A stretch of 64,000 nucleotides of DNA from Asterias rubens (GCF_902459465.1 NC_047078.1:10316333-10380332), one strand, 5' to 3'; positions 1-23,514 are shown, counted from the stretch's first letter. The notes: generated by a model not told the origin, from the letters alone. Translations and numbers: made by a program.

Positions 1-480
1 ACCTTCAGATAAGTTTGCTGATAACACATGTTTTTGATTTGATATGTACAATAATTGACTGGCTGATATATTGGTTGATTAACTGATTTGATTAACGATT
101 GATTGCGTTATTGATCAGCTGCTGGTTGAATAACTTATTGATCGACCATTGATCATCAATTGATTAATAAGTTGGTTAGTTATGATATTTTTGATTGATC
201 ATCAAACAACATGTTCAGTTTAAAACATTGACTGATAAATTGATTGACTGTTTATCTGTTAAATGGCTGATTGATAAATTGGTTATTAGTTGAATTTAGT
301 TATCAGCTATTGATTAATCAAACATGTACAGTTTGAAATATTGACTGGCTGATACATTTTAAGCTGAATGATTGATTGATTGATCGATCGATTTAATTAT
401 TGATCAATAAATCACCAGATGGAAGAACCTTACATGTACCTGATAATCAATCAATTCAGTGTTTTATATTGATCAATCAG
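1..480. repeat. Degenerate TTGATTGATC-rich low-complexity DNA
   Basis: TTGATTGAT, GATTGATCAATCA and ATGTACAGTTT words recur irregularly; many are self-complementary. A similar block is at 16090-16400. No gene is seen between 1 and 1985 apart from an (AAT)n tract at 885-927 and an R8 piece at about 615-840. Confidence 0.75.
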
Positions 481-890
481 TCTACATAACTAAGCAACAG
501 CTGCAGTTTTTTTATTAACACTTCGCTGTGAAATTATAAAATCACCTGTTTTTGCTTCTTCTAAATGGCTTCTGTAAAGATTTGCTGTGGCTGAAAGCTC
601 TCGGGAAAAAATCTTAAAGGGTATGGGTACTTTTTGTACCACACAAAACACAAGCGTCCACAGATTTACATAAAACTTACACAGTTTAAAGATAATGACG
701 GTAAAAAATTGTTTTGGCATTTACAATGGATTTATGCAAAAATTTGACCACTAATGAAGCTCAAATTTCTACAGGTAAATACAGTTACATAGGCCTACGT
801 CTTCATTCACTGTGAGTCGAGTAGAGATTCATGTAATATGCTTGATCTACACAAGCATGACAAGTTATCAACCCTTTTAATAATAACAAC

Positions 891-927
<37 letters not shown>

Positions 928-1985
928 GTGGCAATTTATAATGCGCCATGTCTGTCTAAAAGACACTCCTGGCGCAGGAGAGATGCCGAAGCCAGATTGC
1001 AAAGAGTATAGTTAAACACACAAATAAGTTTTCAAATGGGTTTTGGAGCTGGAATAGGTAGTGATTTGTTGGAGTTTAGGGTTTTTAAGCTTTATAAATT
1101 GTTGATATTCCCACAAGGTGCACCCTGCTCCATTATTTCACTACTTTCAAAGTTTGCTTTCAAGCTGCTCTGGCTCATTGCTCATTCACGATCATTTCAT
1201 CGTGTTTTTTAATGGTTTTGATTGATTTTTATCATTACATTCTTTTTGAAGGTTGGGTCATACTTAAACTTTGGTAAAAAAAAATAAAAGGGGGGAAGGG
1301 GGATATAAAAGTAACAATAATACATAAATAAATAAACAAATAAAATAAAAATAAAATAAATTATAACTATAATTCAAATATTAATAAAATGCAATGAGTT
1401 CAATTAAAAATAATTAAAATCCCAATCCATAAATAAATCAATAGATGACTCTATAAAAAACAAAGTGATTTGTAACAAAAAAACTGGTTGTAGACCCATG
1501 TAGTTTTGAAATTGGATTTAAAAGTTGATGTTTTGCTGTGTTTTAAGGCTGTTTATGATTGAGCAGTTTTTGCTGTTGCTATGACTTTGGTTTTGATTTG
1601 AATCATTCCAGCCCTTGTCACTGGGCATGCTTAATGTTCTAGAAATGTCTTACTCTAAGATGGACGTCTAGGGTTCACACCCGAGTGTTTTTTGTTGTGC
1701 TGTTTTCTTCTTGGTAAAGGGCTCCCGCACCCTTAATGAGAAAATTGTTAATTTCTACTAGAGCATTCCAAGGGCACCAAGGCATGACCAGGGGCATGAA
1801 GGCAATCGCCTTTGTTGCCTCTGTGAAGTATCAAGTTTCTTTCATACAGTTTAAAAAGTACTCATTTTGCTCTACATGCTTCTTTTCATCTCACAGAGCA
1901 GTTGACATTTCTATTTGTTCCTCTTTCTTGCTGAGCTGTATATTCCTTCATCAATGCTACTATTGCCTCCTCTACCTCCCTGTAG

Positions 1986-14069
<12,084 letters not shown>

Positions 14070-14092
<23 letters not shown>

Positions 14093-14455
14093 GATTGCGA
14101 ATTGAGGTCAAGGGTGAGACGCTGTAGACCATGCGCTTTTTATGGCCATCTAAAGCGCCCTCTTGTGAAATCTTAGCGCAATTTTATAGAGTGTAGTCAC
14201 TCTTCTAAAGTTCTAGGTTTGCGAATTGAGGTTAAGGGTGAAACGCTGTAGCCAATGCACACTTTATTTCCATCTAAAGCGCCCTCTTGTGAAATCTGAG
14301 CAAAGCGCCCTCTTGTGAAATCTTAGCGCAATTGTGTACAGCGTATAGTTACTCTTCCAAAGTTCTAGGTTTCTGAACTAAGGTCAAGGGTGAGACGCTG
14401 TATAGACCATACGCACTTTGTCGCCATCTAAAGCGCCCTCTTGTGAAATCTTAAG
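14070..14455 (+). repeat. Three tandem copies of the AMPD2 terminal-exon tail and 3' UTR
   Basis: The block that includes the last codons and stop (CTCCAAAGTTCTAGG) and the following AAAGCGCCCTCTTGTGAAAT recurs from about 14071, 14195 and 14347. Only the first is in the coding frame; the others lie in the 3' UTR or flank. An additional short internal repeat of the CGCCCTCTTGTGAAATC part is at 14279-14325. Confidence 0.85.
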
Positions 14456-14519
14456 TTTGTATAACATTTTCATTTTCACATGAACGCCTGTGTCAGTTAT
14501 GTGCCTTTAATTGCAGTTT

Positions 14520-14568
14520 TCAAAGCCTTGCAGAAAGATGCTGCTAGGGTTGAAACGTCAGGCCATTT
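14520..14568 (+). repeat. Decayed hammerhead-like repeat, GGGTTGAAACGTCAGGCC type
   Basis: TGCTGCTAGGGTTGAAACGT then CAGGCCATTTA, matching the minus strand of 20310-20352. It keeps GAAACGUC but has a degenerate 5' core and stem II. Confidence 0.45.
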
Positions 14569-14685
14569 ACGGTCTTTAGCATAAAATAATTGTGTAACAA
14601 GCTTGATACTAACCCCTTAACTCCAAGGGTGATTTATTAACAAAAGTTGAGCGGGTTTTAGTGAGTGACTAGACTCGACTAGACT

Positions 14686-15030
14686 TGAAGGCACTGGACA
14701 CTGTTGGTAACTATGGCTTAAAATAATTGTCAGCATAAAAACTTACTTGGTAGCGAGCAATGGAGAGCTGTTGTTAGTACAAACCTTTGTGAGAAACGGC
14801 TCCTTCTCAAGTAGTTTTTGAGAAGAGGTAATTTCTCACTCAAATATTAAAAGACATGCCTGAGGCCCTTTTTAGCAACTGAAAGCACACAAACTCGTAT
14901 CTTTCATTATTTTTTTTGTACCTTCGATGACAAATAAATTGAGCCCAAATATTCACAGGTTTTATAACATATGCATCAAGTGAGAATGCTGGTCTTTGAC
15001 AATTACCAAACATATCCATTGGCTTTAACC
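14686..15030. repeat. R1 MITE copy
   Basis: GAAGGCACTGGACACTGTTG through CAATTACCAAACATATCC; downstream of AMPD2. Confidence 0.76.
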
Positions 15031-15111
15031 ATAGTCGATCTAGATATCACTTAACACTGCGTGGCTTAACTTGCTGAAAGATATTGACAAAATAGGGAGA
15101 CCGCAAACAAA

Positions 15112-15166
15112 GAGCTGGATAGCTCAGTTGATAAAGAGCCGGCACGTTAATCCGGAAGTCGTTGGT
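15112..15166 (+). pseudogene. tRNA-like fragment
   Basis: GCTGGATAGCTCAGTTGATA has a good A box and a GTTAATCC anticodon-loop region, but the T arm and 3' acceptor are missing. A tRNA pseudogene or SINE head; a similar fragment starts at 56617. Confidence 0.6.
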
Positions 15167-15798
15167 AATAAAAACTAAGCTGATATAAAAATTGTATTAA
15201 CGATTTAAAACAAAATGCGTGCTTAGGGAAACCAACTGCCTTTTATTGTTAACAAATAAAACAAAAATATAATAAGATTAATACTAAGTTGACTGTATTT
15301 ATATATATTTGCAAATTAGATAAATTTGTTGTGCAAAATAGCATCGAGAAGAAATTGTATAATTCAAGTTATAGAATATTGCACAGGCACTAGAATATGT
15401 TATAAGTGAGATATTTGATGTGCATGATAGTTAAGGCACGAATACAGCAATTATTTCTCGTATGAAATAGCACAGGCACATAACATTGAACATTATTTCA
15501 CAAAAGATGGCAAGAATATATAGTTTAAAATTATATTATGAACAAAATAGCATGCACATGTACATGTAAGCTGACTCACAAATATACATGTATAGTAGAA
15601 GATATCAGCAAAATTAATACCTTATTACAAATATATTGGTAAGAATTTATAAATATTTGTAAGTATTCAGTTTGAAAGTTATTACTTAATAGAAACCAAA
15701 AAGTGTATGGGACATTTGATTATATGTCTGCGCAAATACTTCCTTATAAATGTATATACAATATTGAACAAAATATCTAAATGAAAGAAGCTGTATCA

Positions 15799-15946
15799 AT
15801 GGGCGACTTTTGGGACGCTTGGTGGCAGCAGACTTACCAGGTAAAATCCATTGTTCTCGGTCATGTGCGCATGCTCAGAGCTACGTAAACAATGGAAATT
15901 TACCGGGTAAGTCTGCTGCCCCCAGCGTCCCAAAGTCTCCCATTGG
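15799..15946. repeat. R3 fold-back element
   Basis: GGGCGACTTTTGGGACGCTT at the left, GCGTCCCAAAGTCTCCCATT at the right, with GCAGCAGACTTACCAGGTAA inverted inside. Confidence 0.82.
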
Positions 15947-16089
15947 AAAACATTTTTAAACTGAGGTTTTTTATGTTGTTATTTTGTGTGTTATTGTTAT
16001 TGTTTTTTATTTGTTCAGTTAATTGTATTTTATTTAGTCTCACTTATTAGCTTTGTGTAACCTTTTTTAATTGTTCAAAAGACTGATAA

Positions 16090-16405
16090 TTAATTGGTTG
16101 TTTGATTGGTAGATTGATCGACGGATTGATTGATTAATGATCAATCAATAGATTGAGTATTGGTTTATTGATCAATGATTGATTGATTGATGGATTGATA
16201 TAGATTGATCAATCAATGCGATCCAGCAATCAATTGATTGGACTCGTTGTTCAATTGATTTATCAATAATTTATCATAAACGCATTGGTTGTTTGGTCAT
16301 TAATTGACCAATCAATCAATAACTGATAAATCAATCGACAAACCAATTATATTGATTGATCAATAATTGATCACTCAACCAAACAACCAACCAGATTATT
16401 TGATT
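16090..16405. repeat. GATTGATCAATC-rich palindromic low-complexity DNA
   Basis: ATTGATCAATCAAT and GATTGATTGATTGATGG words on both strands make this able to fold at many registers. Nothing coding is seen from 15950 to 17600. Confidence 0.78.
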
Positions 16406-16802
16406 TATGCAATTGTTTAGCAGTCTAAAAAAAACCCAGCTTTTTGCAATATTGTATAATTTCAAAAGGCGTTGATGGGTTTCTTCTGTGGGCATTTCTG
16501 CCTGTTATCTTTCTGTTTAGTTTTTCAGGCAAATCTATTTTGAAAGTATAAAGTCAACTTAAGTATGCCAATAATATTCATAAGAAAAGTGATATTTTAA
16601 ATGTGTACTTTAATAGATGTTACTATTGTTAATTTTAATCACAATGTGTAAAACCTGAGAATTATGTTTTATTAATAATATTGCAATGTTCATTATGTGC
16701 AGTTATCCAGTTTTATGTGTAAGAAATTCAGTAATTTTTATGAAGTTTGAATTTTAAGATTTACTAGACACAAGTTTAAAGCCTATGAACAACTTTGGTA
16801 AC

Positions 16803-16985
16803 TGTCAAAACCAGGGCCTAATTTTATAGTAGCTAAGCACAACAACTTTACATGAGGCGATAACCAGCCCAAACACCATGTCACATGTACAATTTGTGAC
16901 TGGTATCCTGCTCATTTTTGCTAAGCATAAAGTAGTTAAGCAATATTTTCTACTAAAGCAGCTCCATGAAATTTAGCCCAGTATC
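16803..16985. repeat. R4 fold-back element
   Basis: TAATTTTATAGTAGCTAAGC and GCAGCTCCATGAAATTTAGC ends; centre GTACAATTTGTGACTGGTAT. It splits an old R1 remnant. Confidence 0.75.
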
Positions 16986-17599
16986 CACTCCTTTGTATGA
17001 CCCTTGTGAAATAACAAATCTGTGAAAATTTAAGCTCAGTTGGTCATCTGGGAATTTTCCAACACCAGGTTGTGGAATGCATGATCAAAAACTAGCATTT
17101 CATACAGAAACATGTTTTAGAGGGAAGATTTCCCACCATGATTAACTTTATAACGTGTTACAATTATGGCAAATATTTGTTAACATTATCTTCAATATTA
17201 TTACCAATTTTGTCTATAATGTACATAGCACTCAAATACTGGCGTAGCTTGGGTTGTTGGCACTTTGTTGGCAGGTGTGGGCCCTTCACTCACTTTGTTT
17301 TTGAAAATGTTTGCATTGTTCTAAGATAGATCCAAGCACAACAACATTACACTTGGCATTTGGCGATTACTGCTATAGCAGTGTTGAGCACAAAGTATCC
17401 TGCACAAGTTTCAAATCAGAGCATAATTTATCTGCTTTGCGCTCGATGGTAATAACGTGGTCAGTTTTGCGCCCACCCCTTGTTTATGTGCCCTGAGCAT
17501 GTCTTCCTTGTCCTCCTGTTATTGCTAATTAATGCTTAATACAAAAATAGTAATTATTGAAGTCTGACAGCTTTTCGAAATAAAAACTCAAAAAAGGTC

Positions 17600-18064
17600 C
17601 AGTGGCATCTAAATTTCAGGTTTCTTTCTTCATTTGTTGTACGGTGTTGTCTCGTGAAAGGGTGTTGAAATCTGGACAAAAAGGTGGCCATCTTGGAATA
17701 GGATCTAGTATGCTGAGCAAAAAGGAATTTGTTTATACACTGGCATTTTTACTACAAAGATGTTACAATCTAGACGAAAAGGTGGCCATCTTGGAATAGG
17801 ATCTAGTAGGGCCTAAGTATGCTGAGCAAAGAAGGAAAATATTTATAAACCGGCAATTCTACTCCAAGCCAGCCCTGTGTACATCTTGGAATTAATAGGA
17901 TCTTGTATGTTGAGCATGCAAAGAAGGCAACCATTATTAATTACTAATAATATTCTATACAAAGGCGTTACATATAGACGAAAATGTGGCAATCTTGGAA
18001 TAGGATCTAGTATACTGAGCAAAGAAAAAAAGTCTTTATAAACTGGCAAATCTTTATGCCAGCC
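17600..18064. repeat. Tandem repeats of about 105 bp
   Basis: Four degenerate units share ATCTTGGAATAGGATCTAGT, ATGCTGAGCAAAGAAGG and TATAAACTGGCAA blocks (near 17690, 17788, 17887, 17992). No coding frame spans them. Confidence 0.8.
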
Positions 18065-18072
18065 CTGTGAAT

Positions 18073-18118
18073 GGGGGGGGGGGGGCTCTCCCAATCCAAG
18101 GAGAGCCCCCCCCCCCCC
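18073..18118. repeat. Perfect 19-bp G/C hairpin
   Basis: G13 plus CTCTCC (18073-18091), an 8-base loop, then GGAGAG plus C13 (18100-18118). A perfect inverted repeat at the end of the tandem block 17600-18060. Confidence 0.9.
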
Positions 18119-18379
18119 TCTTCCCCGTAATGGTCACTATAATAGTCTACAAGCTGTGTGGCTGGGCGACCTCATGTATAAACTCGTGCAATTCAAAGCC
18201 TCAGCCCCTAACATTTTAAACAACAGTTCCTGCAATTATTTCTGAGGGAGGAGATGATGATGTAACAGAAGGAATGCAACTTTTACACAAGTTTTTGGGT
18301 GCCTTTGTTTGAATAGTGGGCTACACACGTGGGAGAAAGTGACAATAACATTGAACACTTTTGTTCAGTTACAATCATT

Positions 18380-18660
18380 AGAACTCTGGTGGGTCGCGAT
18401 TTTTTTTTCTTGAAGAACCATGGAATTAAACCAAAGGAATGGTACTCTGGTGTAGAGTTTGGAGAGATGGAGGAATTCTGGTGGGTCGAATGGTTTTGTA
18501 AAGAGCCATGGAATTAAACCAAAGGAATGGTACTGTGGTGTAGTGTTTGGAGAGATTCCAATAGTCTGGCCATGGAGGAATTCTGGTGGGTCGAATGGTT
18601 TTGTAAAGAGCCATGTAATTAAACCAAAGGAATGGTACTCTGGTGTTGCTTTATAGTGAT
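18380..18660. repeat. Tandem repeats with core CTGGTGGGTCGAATGG
   Basis: Three units near 18385, 18478 and 18580 share GGTGGGTCG, AAGAGCCATGGAATTAAACC and AAAGGAATGGTACTCTGGTG. The small ORFs over them are repeat by-products. Confidence 0.8.
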
Positions 18661-19496
18661 GGGAGAGAATGTGCTAGTCTGACCATGGAGGAGAACACGA
18701 GGCTATCCCCTTAGTGAGTCAAGTAGGCCTTCAACACGGGTAGCGGTTCGTGTGTATGTGTGCCACATGCGGCATGGAGGAATTATGATGTGTGAGGCAA
18801 ATTCCCAGGAATCAGAACCAAATGGACGCATTGTCGAAGTCAAAGGTATTTTGTGAGTAACTTTATGAAATATATCCGTATCTGACGACTGCCACATTCT
18901 TATACTTTTAAGTATGTATTGATTATTAAGCTGCCCCCACCTTTTTATGATCCTATGACATGACGCGCGCACGTGCTATTGGTCGTACAACACTACTTTT
19001 CCCAAGTAGGCCTTCAACTACTTTTCCCGTTGTGTGAAGGCTGCTTGCAATTAAAGCTCATGTGTATTTCGCACATTATTCTTTGTCTTTCCCCGTGTTG
19101 CGTAAATTTTGCTTATCTTGAATGGTTACACTTTTGTCATTGACAAAAATCTGCATGCATGCTGATGATCATGCACCTATAAAAACTGGGTTCCGAAAAC
19201 GCCATAAAGCGAACACAAGTTTCAAACAACAGAGGTCGCCCTTGATCAATTGCTGTTTGTTGATAATCGGACTTGTCGTCGGAAGTGAACTGCCTGATCG
19301 AGCTGAGTGGCTTTGGTTTTGCGGATTTACGACGACAGCAGAAAGACGTTAGTATCCAAGAAGCTGGGCAGCTGATAAAAGGTAAGATAATATGGAGGGT
19401 ATAATAACCTAATCTTTTTGTTTAATTTAGGATAATGTACTATGTAGCCTGTTAGTGTTAGTGTACTGTGTAGCGTTAGTGTAAGTACAAACAATG

Positions 19497-20300
19497 GGTC
19501 CTACTAAAAGCCGACAACAAACCGACAACGCCGACAACAAGTCCAGAGCGCCGCCAACACGCCGCCAACAAGTTTTAAATACCTCAAAAAATGGCAAATA
19601 AACCATAGATATATTAGAACTATGTGTGTTCTGTAATATAAACATAAATTTAATGGAAAAACTTCACGAAAAGTGTGAATTTTTAACCAGAAAAAAACTT
19701 AACTTTCACGGAAAACAATCGCACGCCATCTTGGCTTAAAATCATGTTTGGACCAGTGCATTATAATGCCGGTAAGTCTGATTTAGCAATAGAGGGCGGG
19801 CGTCATGCACTGTGCACACTAGACCTTATCGCAAATACCAATGCGCACAGGCAGACTGTTGAATGAGGTGCATTGTGGGATATATGTGGATCAAATTTGG
19901 ATACCAGCAAGACCACAATGCACCTAATTCCTAGCTTTACGCGTGCGCCCCGGTATTTGCGAAAAGGTCTCTGAAGTGAAGGTCTTCACATGAAGCCCGC
20001 CCTCTGTTGTTGATAAGTGCTAAATCTACCCGTATCATAATGGTCTGGTCCGAACACGGTTTTTAAGCCAAGATGGCGTCCAACCGCTTTCCGTGCAAGT
20101 GAAGTTTTTTTCTGGGTAAAAAATACACACTTTTCGTGCAGTTTTTCCATTAAATTTATGTTTATATTACAGAACATATATAGTTCTAATTTATCTATGG
20201 TTTAGGCCTATTGGCCATTATTGAGGTATTTAAAACTTGTTGGCGGCGCTCTGGACTTGTTGTCGGCGTTGTCGGTTTGTTGTCGGCTTTTAGTAGGACC
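19497..20300. mobile_element. Large fold-back element, about 800 bp with about 310-bp inverted arms
   Basis: The left arm starts GGTCCTACTAAAAGCCGACA and the right arm ends in its reverse complement. Arms run about 19497-19815 and 19985-20300. The centre holds a nested inverted pair (CGCAAATACC / GGTATTTGCG). Arms contain GCCGACAAC repeats and a CCATCTTGGCTT motif. No ORF or clear target duplication is seen; probably a non-autonomous DNA transposon. Confidence 0.85.
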
Positions 20301-20309
20301 GCAAAAAAT

Positions 20310-20352
20310 AGTTAAATGGCCTGACGTTTCGACCCTAGCAGAGTCTTTCTCG
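20310..20352 (-). repeat. Hammerhead-like repeat, GGGTCGAAACGTCAGGCC type
   Basis: Minus-strand stem II GACUC-UGCUA-GGGUC is intact and followed by GAAACGUC. The 5' core reads UCGAGAAA instead of CUGANGA, so it is scored as hammerhead-like only. It adjoins the fold-back element. Confidence 0.45.
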
Positions 20353-21240
20353 AAGGCTAAATGACAACACAACAAACATGAACAGGTATCTAAGTGAAAC
20401 ATAGTGTAAGTACTTACAAATAAACTAGTTGCGATAACAGAACCCTCCTGCCGACGGAGTAGCCGGAGGGTTACGAAGCAGACGCAGTGCAGTGTGAGCA
20501 GGGCGAAATGGTTAAAAACGTACAATTTCGACAGCTAGTCAGCAGATTTGCTCCATTTTTACCACTTTTGAAAATCATGACACAAATTCTAGAAACACAA
20601 ACTTGATCCTCAATGTCTAATGAATCCAACAATATCACTCAAAACACCATTGAGGAAATAATTTGAAGAAAAGGCATAAAAACTTACCAGATTCCCGAGC
20701 GAAAGACCCAGGTTCAAAATTCAAACCTGAGGGGGGCGGAGCTTCGGCTGTTTGTGCACGTCACGGACTCGCTGCATGTGGTGCATTCTGTATCCATGCA
20801 ACTGTGCAGCCGTAGTCTTGTACACGCAGTGAGATGCGAAAATCAGAGAAACAGAGCGCCCGCTAACGTTCGATTATAACAAGCGTGTACAGTTTTTGCC
20901 GTGCATAGATCGGAACGTTGGTTGTGTGTGACCGCGCAACATCAATGGTCTTGGATCAAGACTACGCTGAGTCGTTGACCCCGGTGATGTGCACACACGG
21001 CCGAAGCTCCGGCATTAATACATGTAAACCTAACTGCCCACCAACGAGGTGAGCGTGGCATCAGTCGCTGCGTGTGACGCACGTGCAAGGGGTCAATTGC
21101 CAAAAAAATGGGCTAAAAAAAGGCAAAGCCCTAACGGCACGCCAACAAATTCATTTTGGCTGAAGACCAGTTTCTTTTTAAAGCAAGATTTTTCTTTGCT
21201 TTATGTATAAATTAATGTAAAAGCAAGATTTTATATGAAC
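20353..21240. other. Intergenic stretch without recognised genes
   Basis: No ORF of note and no repeat that matches elsewhere in the window. CpG-containing words are denser at 20690-21080 than in the surroundings, which could mark a regulatory region or a promoter for the zinc-finger gene. Confidence 0.4.
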
Positions 21241-21257
21241 AGTTGGAGGCTTTATTC

Positions 21258-21557
21258 ATTATGAAAGTCTGCTAAGGTGTAGGATGATACTGTTTAGGCA
21301 CCACTTCATTATGAAAGTTTGCTAAGGTGTAGGATGATACTGTATAGGCACCACTTCATTATGAAAGTCTGCTAAGGTGTAGGATGATACTGTATAGGCA
21401 CCACTTCATTATGAAAGTCTGCTAAGGTGTAGGATGATACTGTATAGGCACCACTTCATTATGAAAGTTTGCTAAGGTGTAGGATGATACTGTATAGGCA
21501 CTACTTCATTATGAAAGTTTGCTAAGGTGTAGGATGATACTGTATAGGCACCAGATT
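21258..21557. repeat. Six-copy 50-bp minisatellite
   Basis: ATTATGAAAGTCTGCTAAGG begins units at 21258, 21308, 21358, 21408, 21458 and 21508, with very few substitutions; the last unit runs straight into an inverted repeat at 21558. Confidence 0.93.
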
Positions 21558-21656
21558 CTCCTACTACTCTAGAACTATATGTATGGTGTTCGTTCCTCTA
21601 TCTTCTATGACCACAATTTAGCAGAACGAACCTCATAGTTCTAGAACGAGTAGGAG
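21558..21656. repeat. Imperfect inverted repeat beside the 50-bp minisatellite
   Basis: CTCCTACTACTCTAGAACTA at 21558 pairs with TAGTTCTAGAACGAGTAGGAG ending at 21656, and GTTCGTTC pairs with GAACGAAC inside. About 99 bp overall. Confidence 0.8.
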
Positions 21657-22113
21657 TACATAGTGCTGGAAGCCTCGAATTCGCTCGGCCACTAACTTTA
21701 TATTTTTTGCAATTACTTTACTTTAGAATTAGGAAAATACGTTGGGTTTCAAAACACGTACAAAGGAGTTTTGGAACGTAAACCAGTCATCTCGCCACCC
21801 CCACCCCCCCCCCCCCCCGCAAAGTCGGGTGGGGACTGTGTCGGGGGGGGGGGCGACTCTGTAGGGGCGACATTGTGAGGGGGCAAGTTTGTACCCGGAG
21901 GGGGCGAGCTTGCTGGGAGGCGACTTTGTAGGGGGTGACTTTGCAGGGGGCTACTTTGCCAGGGGGCGAGATGACTGGCATTATTTGGAACAGTGTAACT
22001 GTAACTGGCTTTAACGTAACAAACAAAGTACTTAAATTTAAATTACATTTTGGGTTTCTTTTATCCAATAATGCAGGCAGCTTCCAGACAGAGGTTTCCC
22101 ACTTTCATTCAAG

Positions 22114-23505
22114 ATGGATTCATCCGATGATGATGAGTCATACGTTTGCAAAATCTGCCTTAAACAATTTGGCTGTGAGTCTTCTCTGAAAAGACATTCA
22201 AGGAGTGTCCATCAAAAGATACAACATAACTGTGATTTTTGCGACAAGTCATTTACACAAAAATGCATTCTGCGAGATCATGTGCGAGTCCATAAGAACG
22301 AGAAACCATTTCTCTGCGATGTATGTGGTAAAGGGTTCTCTGGTAAAGCCAATCTCAACATGCATCTAAAAATCCACAGCAATGAAAAAACTTCCGTTTG
22401 CGCATTTTGCGGAAAAGCTTTCTCCAACCGAGGCAATCTCATCAGACATGAGAAAATCCACACTAAGGAAAGACCTTACACATGCGATGTATGTGATAAG
22501 ACTTTCACGCAAAAAGGCTCGTTAAGAGATCATCTACGACTCCACAATAATGACAGACCACACTCATGTGAGGTATGCGGCAAGGCGTTCGCCCAATTGT
22601 CTAATCTTAAGACACATTTCAACAGGAAACATTACGTTGTCACAAGTGAGGAACAACCGGATGGTTTCGAGAAAGAATCCCCTGAAAAACAACCTTCTGA
22701 GAAGGAACTTCTGGCAGCTGACTCTACTTCCGAGGATAATGTTTGCAGGATTTGTAACAAGTCATTCGCGAAGAAAGGCAGTCAACAAAATAAGCGCCGT
22801 TTACGCAGTAGCAAGACGCAATTCACTTGTGACACCTGCGATAAATCATCTGCCCATCAATCAAAACTACCAACTCATAGCAAGACTCGCCATTCAAGTA
22901 AAAAAACCTCAGTAAACATATTTCGTTGTACCTTTTGCAATAAGATCTTCTCACAGAAGTCTAATCTTAAAACGCATCTGAGAATCCACACTCTGGAAAA
23001 ACCATTTGCTTGTGAGTATTGCGATAAACGTTTTACGCAATCAAGCAATCTGAGGAAACATGTGATGACCCACACCCTTGAGAAACCGTTTCCTTGCGAC
23101 GTTTGTGGAAGGAGCTTTTCTCAGAAGAGTAATTTGAAGAAGCACAAGAGGGTTCATACAAATGATGAGAATACTTCTAGGAGGGCGACCAAAAGGAGCG
23201 TAACTCAACCAAGAGATGAACCGTTCATTTGCGATGTCTGCGGGAAATGCTTCACACAAAAGGCTAACGCCAAAAGGCATAAAATGATACACACCAACGA
23301 GAGACCTTATGTGTGTAACATTTGCGGCCGAGCCTTCACAAAAAATGAATGCCTGAAAAACCACCTTCTGGTCCACTTCCCTGTCTTAATGCGGAAATCT
23401 TTTGTCTGTAATTTTTGCCATAAAAGCTACGGTAAAAAATCGCAATGGCTACAACACCAGAAATTGCACTCTGACAACGAAGGTTTAGATGTTGCTGACC
23501 AATAA
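22114..23505 (+). CDS. C2H2 zinc-finger protein, 463 aa, intronless coding region
   Basis: A single open frame codes for a poly-zinc-finger protein, presumably a nuclear DNA-binding regulator; no specific ortholog is recognised. After an acidic start (MDSSDDDES) there are six C2H2 fingers at about residues 10-175, then an acidic/polar linker. Next comes a degenerate finger at about 209-232, which keeps CRICNKSF but lacks the histidine pair. Seven more fingers run to about residue 455, giving 13 intact and one decayed. Several linkers are TGEKP-like (HTLEKPF, HTNERPY). The ATG at 22114 is chosen because it directly precedes finger 1. A possible splice acceptor (CCAATAATGCAG) lies at about 22066-22077, so a 5' UTR exon upstream is plausible. 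A candidate poly(A) signal, AAAATAAAG, is near 24177. The gene stands alone between AMPD2 and GPR89. Confidence 0.9.
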   Translation: MDSSDDDESYVCKICLKQFGCESSLKRHSRSVHQKIQHNCDFCDKSFTQKCILRDHVRVHKNEKPFLCDVCGKGFSGKANLNMHLKIHSNEKTSVCAFCGKAFSNRGNLIRHEKIHTKERPYTCDVCDKTFTQKGSLRDHLRLHNNDRPHSCEVCGKAFAQLSNLKTHFNRKHYVVTSEEQPDGFEKESPEKQPSEKELLAADSTSEDNVCRICNKSFAKKGSQQNKRRLRSSKTQFTCDTCDKSSAHQSKLPTHSKTRHSSKKTSVNIFRCTFCNKIFSQKSNLKTHLRIHTLEKPFACEYCDKRFTQSSNLRKHVMTHTLEKPFPCDVCGRSFSQKSNLKKHKRVHTNDENTSRRATKRSVTQPRDEPFICDVCGKCFTQKANAKRHKMIHTNERPYVCNICGRAFTKNECLKNHLLVHFPVLMRKSFVCNFCHKSYGKKSQWLQHQKLHSDNEGLDVADQ

Positions 23506-23514
23506 TATAATAAT

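Noticed and set aside
15112..15166. Functional tRNA-Asn-like gene
   Set aside because: The T arm and 3' acceptor stem are missing.
21258..21557. CRISPR-like array
   Set aside because: Direct repeats without distinct spacers, in eukaryotic DNA; it is a minisatellite.
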